Assembly: GCF_020089865.1 (NCBI RefSeq)
Contig: NZ_JAIRBM010000019.1
Span: forward strand, 1 to 64,000
Direction of reading: 5' to 3'
Length of the DNA stretch: 64,000 nt
From: Microvirga puerhi
Lineage (GTDB): Bacteria > Pseudomonadota > Alphaproteobacteria > Rhizobiales > Beijerinckiaceae
The position numbers and the translations under genes were made by a program. The notes under the pieces are model-generated. The model did not search any database, was not told where the DNA came from, and saw only the letters and a program-made list of their open reading frames with translations. Shown piece by piece: positions 1-8,399 of this stretch. The stretch's first letter is position 1; every line of letters starts with the position of its first letter.

Positions 1-250
1 CGCCGCCGACGAAGCCGCCGTTGCTGCCGGAATCGACGAAGCCGATGCCCGGAACGAACACGTTTTCGTTGTTGGTGTTCCAGCCATAGCCGGCGTTCAC
101 ACCGACATAGAAGCCGGTCCAGGTGAACACCGGGATCGGAGCGATGACCGGCGGAGCGGCACGCACGGGCAGGTCCGCGGCTTGAACAGCAGAGATACCA
201 ATACTCGTCAGTGCCGTGGCCGCCAAGAAACTCAGAAGGTGCTTTCTCAT
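1..250 (-). CDS. Outer membrane beta-barrel protein, Omp25/31-like porin family (partial, N-terminal part)
   Basis: The first 83 codons of a minus-strand gene that leaves the window at base 1. The start ATG is at 250. Translation gives a signal peptide (MRKHLLSFLAATALTSIGIS, then AVQA) with a likely signal peptidase I site after VQA. The mature protein begins ADLPVRAAPPVIAPIPVFTW, followed by TGFYVGVNAGYGW. The phrase W-T-G-F-Y-V-G-x-N-A-G-Y-G-W is the first beta strand typical of Rhizobiales Omp25/Omp31-like eight-stranded barrels. The visible part continues through Gly/Asn-rich segments ending GGFVGG. The role is probably structural in the outer membrane; transport function cannot be judged. 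It is probably monocistronic, with about 640 bases upstream lacking a clear gene. Confidence 0.88.
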   Translation of the reverse strand, partial: MRKHLLSFLAATALTSIGISAVQAADLPVRAAPPVIAPIPVFTWTGFYVGVNAGYGWNTNNENVFVPGIGFVDSGSNGGFVGG

Positions 251-888
251 GCTCAGGTATCCCATATGTGAGGAGTCACACAGCTAGGCTACGGCCAGAT
301 GCTTAACGAAAGCTATGACGGAACAGCAACACTGAGAAAAATACTTGCTTGCTTATTTGTAACAAAGATACACTAACTTGGAGATTGTTATAGGAATGCT
401 ATCTCAAAGCAATTGAATACATGCAGATGTTTGACAGAGGATGGACTCTATGCACTACTTAGGGCGCTATTCGGGAGAGCTTCCGAACAGCGAGTTGAGA
501 GCACTCAACCCTGCCTTTACAGGCAGGGCTTTTTTTGGGGAGGGCTCTGCAGCCATCTGCACTGAGGAACGGCAGGTGAGGTCCGGCGGAACTTCCAAGT
601 CAGACCTGCTATCTGACATCATCTAACTGCCTGAGCTCGAAATGCTTGGACGGTATAAGATGAGTCGTGTTGAGATCCTAAATGATCTAACATTGGCATT
701 TTCCGCTCCCCCTCAGCTCGTTTCAAAGGATGTCGACTTGAAAGAGGGGCGCATTTACTCTTCAATCGGTCGCTCTGCCTCCGATCGCGAGCATGGAGGA
801 TGCGAGACAAGCCCAAGGTGCTGAAGCTGTTTGGCATCTGGAGAGGTAATTTACGTCGTTGCCGAGCAATTGCGTGATCGCCGCGGCG
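251..888. other. Intergenic stretch without a convincing gene
   Basis: This stretch lies between the porin start and the end of a small minus-strand gene. Short open frames exist on both strands but show no family signature or convincing ribosome site. The only clear element is a rho-independent terminator at 509-536 pointing right. With no gene upstream on that strand, the terminator may end a small RNA. A TTGACA at 431-436 is the only -35-like hexamer I noticed there, and no good -10 lies at the right spacing. Confidence 0.5.
509..536 (+). terminator. Rho-independent terminator without an assigned gene
   Basis: A perfect 8-bp stem CCCTGCCT / AGGCAGGG with a TTAC loop (509-528) is followed by C and seven T residues (530-536). 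This is a textbook intrinsic terminator on the plus strand. No credible protein gene precedes it, so it may end an unannotated small RNA starting somewhere after about 400. Confidence 0.75.
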
Positions 889-1212
889 CTAGCTGTTCCC
901 TATGAGGCCGCCGACGTCGTGCGATTCTGCCAAAAGACTCTTGGCCCGTTGCAGTCCTTGTCTTAGGGACTCTCCCTGCAATACCGCTTCCAAATAAACG
1001 ACATCTCTCAGCGAGAGGCCATCGTTGACGACTCGATAGACATGAGTCCAGGTCTCTCTGTCGTCTGCCAGCGATGTCTGTGATTGATGGATGGCAACAT
1101 AGATTTGCGACACTTCGTGCCGACCAGATTTGCCTTTCAGCGACCCTTGTCCGACCCACACGGCATGGTCGTGAGGTCCGAGAACAAGAAGATCCTTGGC
1201 ACTTCTACTCAT
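889..1212 (-). CDS. Small hypothetical protein
   Basis: A 107-residue open frame starting at ATG 1212 (MSRSAKDLLVLGPHDHAV). A GGGAG ribosome site lies seven bases upstream, which favours this start over an upstream one at 1233. The protein is hydrophilic with no membrane segment or signal peptide. It starts with a predicted strand-rich region and ends in an alternating hydrophobic/charged helix (LRDVVYLEAVLQGESLRQGL). I do not recognise the family. An overlapping frame at 851-1159 on the same strand has a less protein-like composition and was not chosen. No neighbour suggests a function. Confidence 0.5.
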   Translation of the reverse strand: MSRSAKDLLVLGPHDHAVWVGQGSLKGKSGRHEVSQIYVAIHQSQTSLADDRETWTHVYRVVNDGLSLRDVVYLEAVLQGESLRQGLQRAKSLLAESHDVGGLIGNS

Positions 1213-1550
1213 CAGTCTACTCCCTGCGAGCAAACTGACGCGGTGGCATGAATCCGTTTAGTTGCCGGTTCGGCCACATCTTCCCTGGCGGGAACACCAC
1301 CTTGCTCGGTCAGCAGGTTGGTGTGGGCGTCAGCCCAACTCTTGATGTCTGTTTGATCTTATCCGGAAGATCGGATGCCCACAAGATCCTCATGAAGGAG
1401 ATGAGCCGGGCCTATGGAATGAAGCTGACTGACCTCCGCTCTCTCGCGGCCTCCGGAAATCCGGCGCTATGGTCGCGAGATTCTCCCGGAGACGACAATG
1501 CTCCGTCCCGTTCGAGATCTTGTTCGGTAAATAGCAGTAACAGCAGAGGT
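1213..1550. other. Intergenic stretch, nothing recognised
   Basis: This lies between the small hypothetical gene and the 3' end of the DUF983 gene. A long plus-strand frame (1248-1898) begins here, but it runs antisense through the DUF983 gene and has shadow-like composition rich in Cys, Arg and Ser. I see no promoter, hairpin or recognisable fragment. Confidence 0.4.
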
Positions 1551-1979
1551 CTACTTTACGGCTGTCGCTGTCGACTTTGGTATCGTTCGCGTGTCCATCG
1601 CATGAGAGGTTTCAAAGCGTGCTTCTTCCGCCTTGCTGACATATTGGCTTGCGACCAGCACGCCTTTGAGGGGGCGGATTGGCGGAATGCAACTCAGCAG
1701 GAGGAATGGCAGCGTCGTCAAAAGGTGAACCCAGGCTGCCGGCTCATAGGTAAGTTCAACCCATATGCCGAACGCTGTTGCTGGAATTGCCATTGTCATC
1801 ATGACGAAGAAGGCGGGCCCGTCAGCGGGATCGGCGAAGGAATAGTCAAGGCCGCAAGCCTCGCAGCGAGATGCGAGGGTGAGAAAGCCATTGAATAGAC
1901 GCCCTTCGCCGCATCGGGGGCAGCGGCACCTGAGTCCGAACTTGAGGACAGAGTCCTTTGCGGAGAGGTTCGTCGTCAT
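1551..1979 (-). CDS. DUF983 family protein, Cys4 motif and two membrane helices
   Basis: A 142-residue protein starting at ATG 1979 with a GAGGA ribosome site (upstream starts up to 2015 lack one). The N-terminal third holds two CxxC knuckles, CPRCGEGRLFNGF and CEACGLDYSF, which suggests metal binding. The ADPADGPAFFVM motif typical of DUF983 follows. Two hydrophobic helices come next (about 75-95, ATAFGIWVELTYEP, and 98-118, LLTTLPFLLLSCIPPIRPLKG). DUF983 proteins are small alphaproteobacterial membrane proteins of unknown function. The gene is divergent from a MocR-type regulator, and a perfect inverted repeat lies 41 bases upstream of this start, so it is a plausible regulatory target. Confidence 0.85.
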   Translation of the reverse strand: MTTNLSAKDSVLKFGLRCRCPRCGEGRLFNGFLTLASRCEACGLDYSFADPADGPAFFVMMTMAIPATAFGIWVELTYEPAAWVHLLTTLPFLLLSCIPPIRPLKGVLVASQYVSKAEEARFETSHAMDTRTIPKSTATAVK

Positions 1980-2019
1980 ATCAGATCCTCGATGTGAAGT
2001 CCCAGATTTGCCCAAGCTG

Positions 2020-2050
2020 AAAATGTATGGATTGATGAGCCATACATTTT
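2020..2050. promoter_or_regulatory. Candidate MocR operator 1 (11-bp inverted repeat, 9-bp spacer)
   Basis: AAAATGTATGG (2020-2030), nine bases, then CCATACATTTT (2040-2050): a perfect 11-bp inverted repeat. It lies between the divergent DUF983 and MocR genes. A second copy of the same architecture is at 2114-2138. Confidence 0.65.
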
Positions 2051-2113
2051 AGTCTACAGAATTTAGGGACTCTCGCTGAGTGAGCCGCGAGCGTGGTTCG
2101 TTTCAGTGTCGTG

Positions 2114-2138
2114 ATGTATGTCGCATGTAGCCATACAT
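2114..2138. promoter_or_regulatory. Candidate MocR operator 2, overlapping the regulator's own start
   Basis: ATGTATGT (2114-2121), nine bases, then CCATACAT (2131-2138): the same ATGTATGG-N9-CCATACAT layout as the site at 2020-2050, with one mismatch. It covers the first annotated start codon (2118) of the MocR gene, which would suit autorepression or a downstream start at 2139. Confidence 0.55.
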
Positions 2139-3551
2139 ATGAAAGACAAGAAGGGCAATGAAATCGTGCTGTCCTGGATGCCGCAGATCAAAAGTGCGGG
2201 CGGGCCGAAATTCAGGGCCATTGCCGAGGCTCTTCGGGCCGATATATGGGCAGGCCGCCTCAAGCCGGGCGACCGCTTGCCCGCGCAGCGGGCATTGGCC
2301 AAGGAACTCGGTGTCGACCTGACGACCATAACCCGAGCCTTCAATGAGGCTCATCGGATGGGGTTGATTGATGCAAATGCGGGGCGGGGAAGCTTCGTCC
2401 GCGGGCAGGCTCCCAATCAAGAGAGTGCCGCGCCATCCGGGGTCCCGAGCATCGACCTAAGCATGAACATGCCGCCACAGCCGGCTGAGGCGAGGCTGCG
2501 GGAGCGTATACGGGATGGGATTGCAGGCATCCTCGGATCGTCCGCCGGTCTGTCATATCTGTATTATCAAGAGAGTGCCGGGACAGAGTCAGACAGGATG
2601 GCGGGTGCCCGTTGGCTGGAGCCTCGCATCGGCGCCGTTCACAATGACCGGATCATAGTCGTCAGCGGCGCGCAGACGGCTTTGTACGCAATCACTCGAG
2701 TCCTGCTTAGGCCTGGTGATGTCCTGTGTGTGCCTTCACTGACCTATCCAGGTCTGAGGGCGGTCGCGGAGCGGCTTAGGCTGCGCCTGATGCCGATCGC
2801 CATGGACATGGAAGGGCTCGTGCCTGATGCATTGGACGAAGTCTGCCGTAATCACGCGCCGAAGGCGATCTATTGCGTTCCCACGATTCACAATCCGACC
2901 ACAGCGACGATGTCCCTCAAACGGCGCGAGGATATCGTCGGCGTTGCGAGGCGCCATGGCCTCTCGATCATTGAAGACGATGCCTATGGGGCGCTTCCTC
3001 GCAAGGTTGATAGGCCGCTCGCAGCGCTGGCGCCGGATATCACTTGGCATATCGCGACATTGTCGAAATGCGTGACGCCGGCTTTGCGCACAGCCTACAT
3101 CGTTTCTCCGGAGCTTTCGGAGACCTTGCGCCTGGTGGCTGAGATTCGTGCCATGACTCTTATGGTGGCGCCTCTCATGGCTGCCTTGGCGTCGCGGTGG
3201 ATCCAGGATGGAACCCTGAATGACATCACGACTGCAATCCGCCTCGAGAACGCGGCACGACAGGCAATCGCGCGTCATATTTTGCAGAGGCTGACCTTCC
3301 AAGCGCACCCGGAAGGGCATCATCTTTGGCTGACGCTGCCCGATCGCTGGCGTCAGGCCGATCTTGGCCTGTATGCACGGCAGTCCGGCCTAGCTCTTGT
3401 GCCGAGCGAAGCTTTCGCCGTGGCAAGCGCTCCGAATGCAATCCGTATCGCTCTTGGCGCGGCGCCAAGTCATGCAGCTCTGGAACGGGGATTGAACTTG
3501 CTAGCAACGGTTCTGTCGCATGGCCCCAGCTCGCTGTCGTCGATCGTCTAA
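2118..3551 (+). CDS. MocR-family regulator: GntR winged helix fused to a PLP aminotransferase-like domain
   Basis: A 477-residue fusion. Residues about 30-95 form a GntR winged helix-turn-helix (FRAIAEALRADIWAGRLKPG, RLPAQRALAKELGVDLTTIT, GRGSFV). Residues about 110-470 form a fold-type I aminotransferase domain with IHNPTTATMS, the IIEDDAYG motif, and LSK, whose Lys at about residue 317 should bind PLP as an internal aldimine. Known relatives (GabR, PdxR, TauR) sense an amine or PLP through this domain and control a neighbouring gene. Here the neighbour is a divergent DUF983 gene rather than an enzyme or transporter gene. Two matching inverted repeats lie in the shared promoter. The start at 2118 lies inside the second repeat; ATG 2139 is an in-frame alternative, and neither has a good ribosome site. 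The ligand is unknown. Confidence 0.88.
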   Translation: MSHVAIHMKDKKGNEIVLSWMPQIKSAGGPKFRAIAEALRADIWAGRLKPGDRLPAQRALAKELGVDLTTITRAFNEAHRMGLIDANAGRGSFVRGQAPNQESAAPSGVPSIDLSMNMPPQPAEARLRERIRDGIAGILGSSAGLSYLYYQESAGTESDRMAGARWLEPRIGAVHNDRIIVVSGAQTALYAITRVLLRPGDVLCVPSLTYPGLRAVAERLRLRLMPIAMDMEGLVPDALDEVCRNHAPKAIYCVPTIHNPTTATMSLKRREDIVGVARRHGLSIIEDDAYGALPRKVDRPLAALAPDITWHIATLSKCVTPALRTAYIVSPELSETLRLVAEIRAMTLMVAPLMAALASRWIQDGTLNDITTAIRLENAARQAIARHILQRLTFQAHPEGHHLWLTLPDRWRQADLGLYARQSGLALVPSEAFAVASAPNAIRIALGAAPSHAALERGLNLLATVLSHGPSSLSSIV

Positions 3552-3766
3552 CCCCTACCTTAGAATGAAGCCCTGCGTGCTCGTTGAAGTTCCAGCAAAC
3601 GCTCAAGATAATCAAGTTTAAGGGTCGGTGGCGGACCTAATGAAGAGATTATTGCTTTAATTTGTTTCGACAATTGAAATAATTATCTGATCTCCATGGG
3701 ATTTTTGGAGATTTACAGAAGGTTGGATCTATCGATATTTGAGCATGACTTATTTATGGGCCGAAC
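3552..3766. other. AT-rich leader upstream of the RTX gene
   Basis: About 215 bases clearly richer in A+T than the surroundings. A small inverted repeat, ATCTCCA / TGGAGAT, lies at 3690-3712. No gene is seen. It presumably carries the promoter of the RTX protein gene. Confidence 0.4.
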
Positions 3767-6700
3767 ATGAAGTCTGCGCATTCCCTAAGATCATCACAGA
3801 ATCACTCCGCGGGCGCCTCAATTGATCAGCGAGCTGACGAGAGTAACGCTGGAGGATCCGAACGGGACTGGCATCAGGCAGAAAGCAGTGCCCTCTTTGG
3901 TCCTGCTTCGTCCGGCATATCGTTGATGGCGGAGAGTGGAGTGGTCCAGTTCGGAAGCGATCGGCGAGATTACATGTTCGGCGGCGCGGGGGACGATACA
4001 CTCTTTGGCGGCGCTGGCGATGACCGGCTCTCAGGCGGATCCGGTGATGATGTGCTGTTTGGAGAAAGCGGAAAGGACGAGCTCATCGGCTCCGAGGGCG
4101 ACGACCTTTTGGTGGGTGGTGCCGACGACGACATCCTGCGGGACGATTTCGGCACGAATATTCTTTCGGGAGGCGACGGAGCGGACCGCTTTCTCAATGT
4201 GTCCGGCTCCGCTGCTGAGAACGTTCTTCTTGGCGGGGCTGGGGCGGATATCTTTGTCATCGGACAGGCTCTCGATCCGATGGCGTCCGCTGCGGTTGTC
4301 ATGGATTTTGAGGCCGGAAGTGGCGGCGACACGATCGTTCTTTACGATCTGCTCCTCGACATCTTTGGCCCCTTCGGGATTCGACCCAATCCCTTTGCCT
4401 CGGGCCATCTCCGGCTGGAGTCAGAGGCCGGGCAGACCGTCCTCAAGGCGAGTCTCGTCGGAGGTCAGAATCCTTCTGACCTGCGCCCGATCCTGGTTCT
4501 CCACGGTGTCGATCCGACAGCGTTGACGGCTGAAAACTTCGTGCCTTCCTACGAGCCTATCCACATCGGGTCATCCGCAACGGAAGGAGACGATGCGCTA
4601 TCTGGAACGCCGGCACCAGACGTCATCGACGGCCTTGGCGGTAACGACACTATTTCCGGGTTTGACGGAAACGACCTGCTTATCGGCGGCGCCGGCGATG
4701 ATTTTCTTTCAGGCGGAAGCGGCGATGATACGCTTCTCGGCGGCGCCGGCGTCGATCAGCTCCATGGGGGAGATGGAAATGATCGCCTTGAAGGGGGCGA
4801 TGAAGCCGACAGTCTCTATGGGGATGCCGGTGATGATCTGTTGATTGGCGGCGATGGTCCCAATCTGCTCGACGGTGGCCTCGGCGACGATACTCTCGTT
4901 GGTGGTGCGGATCGCGATTATCTGTCCGGAGGCGAGGGGACGAATATCATCTACGGGAATGGAGGTGATGATCAGATACTCGCAGTCGGTCGCAATATCA
5001 TCGATGGCGGATCGGGATCTGACCGATACATCGTGAGTGATTTTCCATCGGCAATTCAAGAGCCGGATCTCTTCAAGGATTTCGAAGCGGGCAGGGGAGG
5101 CGATGTCATCGACCTTGCAAGTGCGATCACGGCACTCAATCCTATCTTTGAAGAGGCCCCCTGGCTTGAGCGGCCATTCGATCCTTTCAAGGATGGATTG
5201 CTGAGGATCGTCACCTCGGATGGCGATACGCTCGTTCAGGTCGAAGGCTCTCGGATCGGGGCCGGTGAAGGCTTTTTGACGATCGTCCGTCTTGAAAACA
5301 TCGCGCCTCAGGATCTTTCCGCTTTCAACTTTAATCCGCCTTACGATCCTTTCGGACGCATCGTCGATCTCACCGGCACGGAGGGCAATGACACGCTGGT
5401 TGGTTCTTTTGGGAATGACCGGATTATCGGGCTTGATGGTGACGACAACCTGTCAGGTGGTCGCGGAGATGATGTCATCGAGGGTGGCGCGGGCAATGAT
5501 CGGATCTTTGGTGGAGAGCACAACGATACATTGCTGGGTGGTGCGGGGGATGATCATATTTATGGAGACGCTGAATTCTCTGGGGGAGATCCCTATTCTC
5601 CTCCGAAGCCGGCGGGGAACGACTACATCGACGGCGGAGATGGGAACGATACGTTCTACGATTATCAAGCTGCCTCGTATGGCGGCTCGAACACAATCAT
5701 CGGAGGAGCAGGAGACGATGTCTTTTATTATGCCTCCGGACATCCGTCTTTCTCTGATGTGTATTTTTCGCCCATCCAGAGCATCGATTACCTGACCGGT
5801 GGCGAAGGCCGGGATACCTATCGACTAGAGAACGCCATGACTGGTGTCCCTGATATCGTGACGGACTTCGCCACAGGATCCTCAGGAGATTTTATCGATA
5901 TATCGATGCTGTTGGAGGAGCTGCCCGGCTATCTTCCTGGGAGCAATCCATTCGCCACGGGCCTTCTGGTTCTTGAAGCATCCAACACGAGCACTCTACT
6001 CCGAGCGGCATCACCGTACAGTGCTGACGGATACCAAACCGTTCTTGTCATGGAGCATACGCGCCCCGAAGACTTTACTCCCGACAACTTCGTGCCCAGC
6101 TATGTGCCTGCCGGTCAGGATATCGTCGGCACCGATGGTGCAGATGAACTCATTGGAACACCATGGTCTGAGGCTCTCGACGGTCTTGGGGGAAATGACG
6201 TGATTATTGCCCTTGCCGGCGATGACCGCCTCGACGGGGGAGCTGGAAACGACGTTCTGGACGGCGGCGCGGGGGACGATCTCCTCTATGGAGGGGATGG
6301 TGATGACACGCTTCTTGGGGGAACTGGAAACGATAATCTCTCGGGTGGTGCAGGCAACAATCGTCTCGAAGGCGGCAATGGTCAGGACACCATCGTAGGG
6401 CATAATGGGGATGATCTGATCATAGAGCCGGACGGGCTCGCAGCTGTCGGGGACAATGACGACTTCATTCTGGCAGGCGGCGGGAACGACTTCGTTCAGG
6501 CCGGGGGCGGCAATGATTATGTCGATGGCGGACCCGGCGATGATACGATCTACGGCGGATCTGGCGATGATGGCCTGTTCGATAATTTCGGTCAGAACGT
6601 CATCGATGGTGGCGCTGGAAATGATTTATTCTACAACGTGTCATCGAACCTCACCTATGGATATGACGTACCAGGTAGCGATCTCCTTCGGGGAGGCGAA

Positions 6701-7003
6701 GGGCAGGATCGCTTCAGCATCTACTTCGATGCTACGCAACCGATGGTACTCGACCGGATCCAAGACTTCGAGGCAGGTGTGGGAGGCGACATCATAGACG
6801 TGTCGCAAATCACCCATCTTCTCTCCGGCTACATAGCTGGGAGTGATCCGCTCGAAACTGGTCTTCTTCGGTTGAGCGCGAGCGATGGCGATACGATTCT
6901 TGAGGCTCAGCTTGCGCCTCATGCATTCTCGCCTATCCTGATCCTTGGGGATATTTTACCGGAAGTGCTGACACACGAGAATATTGATTACGTCGGGGGC
7001 TGA
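3767..7003 (+). CDS. RTX calcium-binding repeat protein, four tandem modules, likely type I secreted
   Basis: A 1078-residue acidic protein. It opens with about 55 low-complexity polar residues and no Sec signal, followed by many GGxGxDxLxGG nonapeptides that bind calcium in a beta-roll. The arrays fall into four similar units (about 60-265, 266-515, 516-785, 786-1078). Each unit ends with a non-RTX block: D-F-x-x-G-x-G-G-D-x-I, a segment like NPFASGHLRLES, then a hydrophobic strand and a closing phrase like LTAENFVPSY. The last unit ends in LTHENIDYVGG at the C-terminus, where type I secretion signals lie. No protease, lipase or adhesion domain is visible, and no ABC exporter or HlyD-type gene is adjacent, so an exporter would act in trans. 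It could be a surface, matrix or S-layer-like protein. Confidence 0.9.
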   Translation: MKSAHSLRSSQNHSAGASIDQRADESNAGGSERDWHQAESSALFGPASSGISLMAESGVVQFGSDRRDYMFGGAGDDTLFGGAGDDRLSGGSGDDVLFGESGKDELIGSEGDDLLVGGADDDILRDDFGTNILSGGDGADRFLNVSGSAAENVLLGGAGADIFVIGQALDPMASAAVVMDFEAGSGGDTIVLYDLLLDIFGPFGIRPNPFASGHLRLESEAGQTVLKASLVGGQNPSDLRPILVLHGVDPTALTAENFVPSYEPIHIGSSATEGDDALSGTPAPDVIDGLGGNDTISGFDGNDLLIGGAGDDFLSGGSGDDTLLGGAGVDQLHGGDGNDRLEGGDEADSLYGDAGDDLLIGGDGPNLLDGGLGDDTLVGGADRDYLSGGEGTNIIYGNGGDDQILAVGRNIIDGGSGSDRYIVSDFPSAIQEPDLFKDFEAGRGGDVIDLASAITALNPIFEEAPWLERPFDPFKDGLLRIVTSDGDTLVQVEGSRIGAGEGFLTIVRLENIAPQDLSAFNFNPPYDPFGRIVDLTGTEGNDTLVGSFGNDRIIGLDGDDNLSGGRGDDVIEGGAGNDRIFGGEHNDTLLGGAGDDHIYGDAEFSGGDPYSPPKPAGNDYIDGGDGNDTFYDYQAASYGGSNTIIGGAGDDVFYYASGHPSFSDVYFSPIQSIDYLTGGEGRDTYRLENAMTGVPDIVTDFATGSSGDFIDISMLLEELPGYLPGSNPFATGLLVLEASNTSTLLRAASPYSADGYQTVLVMEHTRPEDFTPDNFVPSYVPAGQDIVGTDGADELIGTPWSEALDGLGGNDVIIALAGDDRLDGGAGNDVLDGGAGDDLLYGGDGDDTLLGGTGNDNLSGGAGNNRLEGGNGQDTIVGHNGDDLIIEPDGLAAVGDNDDFILAGGGNDFVQAGGGNDYVDGGPGDDTIYGGSGDDGLFDNFGQNVIDGGAGNDLFYNVSSNLTYGYDVPGSDLLRGGEGQDRFSIYFDATQPMVLDRIQDFEAGVGGDIIDVSQITHLLSGYIAGSDPLETGLLRLSASDGDTILEAQLAPHAFSPILILGDILPEVLTHENIDYVGG

Positions 7004-7016
7004 GCCTCAGTGTGTG

Positions 7017-7048
7017 TGCCCTCGACGACATTCATGTCTTTGAGGGCA
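7017..7048. terminator. Hairpin between convergent genes, probable terminator
   Basis: Outer arms TGCCCTC (7017-7023) and GAGGGCA (7042-7048) enclose a second pair GACAT / ATGTC. It lies directly after the RTX stop and before the convergent DUF1697 gene. There is no strong T tract, so termination is inferred from position. Confidence 0.4.
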
Positions 7049-7128
7049 TCGAGAATGGAAGCGCTTCATTATAGGAGCTTTCACTCATCGGGCGGGATCT
7101 TTGCCATCCTCCAGATAGATGCATTGAT

Positions 7129-7680
7129 CTACACATCCATGCTTTGGAGAGCCTGGGCGATCTTCAGAGTCGTGTTCCAATTGCGGTTCGTGCCAACAGA
7201 ACCGAGAGCCTTCAGGCCGAAGCCCGCAGGAATTTTCGAATTCGAGATGAGGGACTCTCCGAACCAGATATAGAAATCGCCGGACGAGACACGCTCAATG
7301 CGCTCAACTCCAACAGCCCGCCGGCGCAACTGCTCCAAGCCATTGTCGGGCAAAGGTGTCCTCATCGCCCAGACCAAGAGCCGAGAAGGTGCCTGGATAG
7401 CTTCTTTCGGAAACGGGTTGCTGGCGACAAGGGCGTGCCACTCATCTGCAGACTTCACGACCATCTCGGTCGCACGGCCATAGAAGCGCTCACATGCCTG
7501 TTCCAGGTCTTGCTCTAGTCGGTGAGGTTCCTTGTCCGAGCGAAACAGCAGATTTCCTGTAGCTATGACGGAACGCACTTCGGTGCCGCCAATGTGTGCT
7601 ACCAGGGCGCGTGCATCCTCCATTTTTACGCGCTGGCCGTTAATGACGATGCTACGCATCAATGCGATTTTTAGAGACAT
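7129..7680 (-). CDS. DUF1697 family protein
   Basis: A 183-residue cytoplasmic protein. The N-terminus (KIALMRSIVINGQRVKMEDA) and VRSVIATGNLLFRS match the typical start of DUF1697, where family members read like ALLRGINVGG and TYIQSGNVVF. The family's biochemical role is unknown. It is probably the last gene of a minus-strand operon with a GST-like and a reductase-like gene, 49 bases downstream of the GST stop. Length is normal for the family. Confidence 0.85.
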   Translation of the reverse strand: MSLKIALMRSIVINGQRVKMEDARALVAHIGGTEVRSVIATGNLLFRSDKEPHRLEQDLEQACERFYGRATEMVVKSADEWHALVASNPFPKEAIQAPSRLLVWAMRTPLPDNGLEQLRRRAVGVERIERVSSGDFYIWFGESLISNSKIPAGFGLKALGSVGTNRNWNTTLKIAQALQSMDV

Positions 7681-7729
7681 GATCCAGTTTCCGTATGTCT
7701 GAAGAAGCTGTATCGCTTCTCCATTCGGA

Positions 7730-8392
7730 TCAATCCCTGTCTGGTGCCCCTAAGGGAAACAGAGGCCGATAAGGGCGAGCTTCTTCGACGGCGCGTGCAA
7801 AAGACGGGCGCGCAAGCAATCTCTGGCGGTAGGCTTGGACGTGAGAATACTCTGGTCCGATAGGATGAGCCCAATCCGCATAGAATAGGGCAGGAGCCGC
7901 AGCGCAATCGGCGAGGCTGAAGTTGTTGCTCGCAGACCATTCGCGTCCGGCAAGATGCCTGTCGAGCCAAGAATAAGCTGTGTCGAGCATACCCTTGGCC
8001 TCGGAGACGCCATAGGGATCGCGGGCGGTTTCTGGACGGATCTTCTCGAATACGATCCTTTGCATGGGTGTCATGATGTAGTTGTCGAAGTACCGATCCA
8101 TCATGCGTACGGTCAGTGCTTCATGTGGATTCGATGGGATGAGAGATGCCGCTTCGGGATGATTGAGAGCCAGATGCTCGATGATGATGCTCGATTCCAT
8201 CACCGGGCGGTCGTTATCCAGGAGCAGGGGCATACGCTTCAAGGGCCAAAGTGTGCTCCATTCCACGGCATTGGCTGTGTCGTCGGGGCTCAGCATCCGC
8301 AATGTGAAGGGAGTTCCTGCCTCGTAAAGAGCGGTGAGAACCTTCTGGCAGTAGGACGAGAAGGGATGGGCGAAAAGTTGCAAGGTCACCAT
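7730..8392 (-). CDS. Glutathione S-transferase family protein
   Basis: A 220-residue protein starting at ATG 8392, immediately preceded by GAGGAGG. A longer frame back to 8464 overlaps the upstream gene and lacks a ribosome site. The N-terminal thioredoxin-like half (QLFAHPFSSYCQKVLTALYE) contains an S-x-Y-C-Q-K motif in the usual catalytic Ser/Cys position. PLLLDNDRPVMESSIIIEHL holds the M-E-S-S glutathione-binding segment. The C-terminal helical half contains FSLADCAAAPALFY. It starts seven bases after the stop of the upstream reductase gene, so the two are cotranscribed. Substrate unknown; detoxification of an electrophile is plausible. Confidence 0.88.
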   Translation of the reverse strand: MVTLQLFAHPFSSYCQKVLTALYEAGTPFTLRMLSPDDTANAVEWSTLWPLKRMPLLLDNDRPVMESSIIIEHLALNHPEAASLIPSNPHEALTVRMMDRYFDNYIMTPMQRIVFEKIRPETARDPYGVSEAKGMLDTAYSWLDRHLAGREWSASNNFSLADCAAAPALFYADWAHPIGPEYSHVQAYRQRLLARPSFARAVEEARPYRPLFPLGAPDRD

Positions 8393-8399
8393 TGCCTCC

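Noticed and set aside
851-1159. 102-residue minus-strand frame overlapping the small hypothetical gene
   Set aside because: Arg/Ser-rich shadow composition. The other frame (889-1212) has a good ribosome site and protein-like composition.
1248-1898. 216-residue plus-strand open frame
   Set aside because: It runs antisense through most of the DUF983 gene, which has a clear family signature and ribosome site; composition is Cys/Arg/Ser-rich as in shadow frames.
3936-5795. Several long open frames on both strands inside the RTX gene
   Set aside because: They arise from the periodic codons of the glycine/aspartate repeats and have low-complexity Ser/Arg/Met sequences with no family features.
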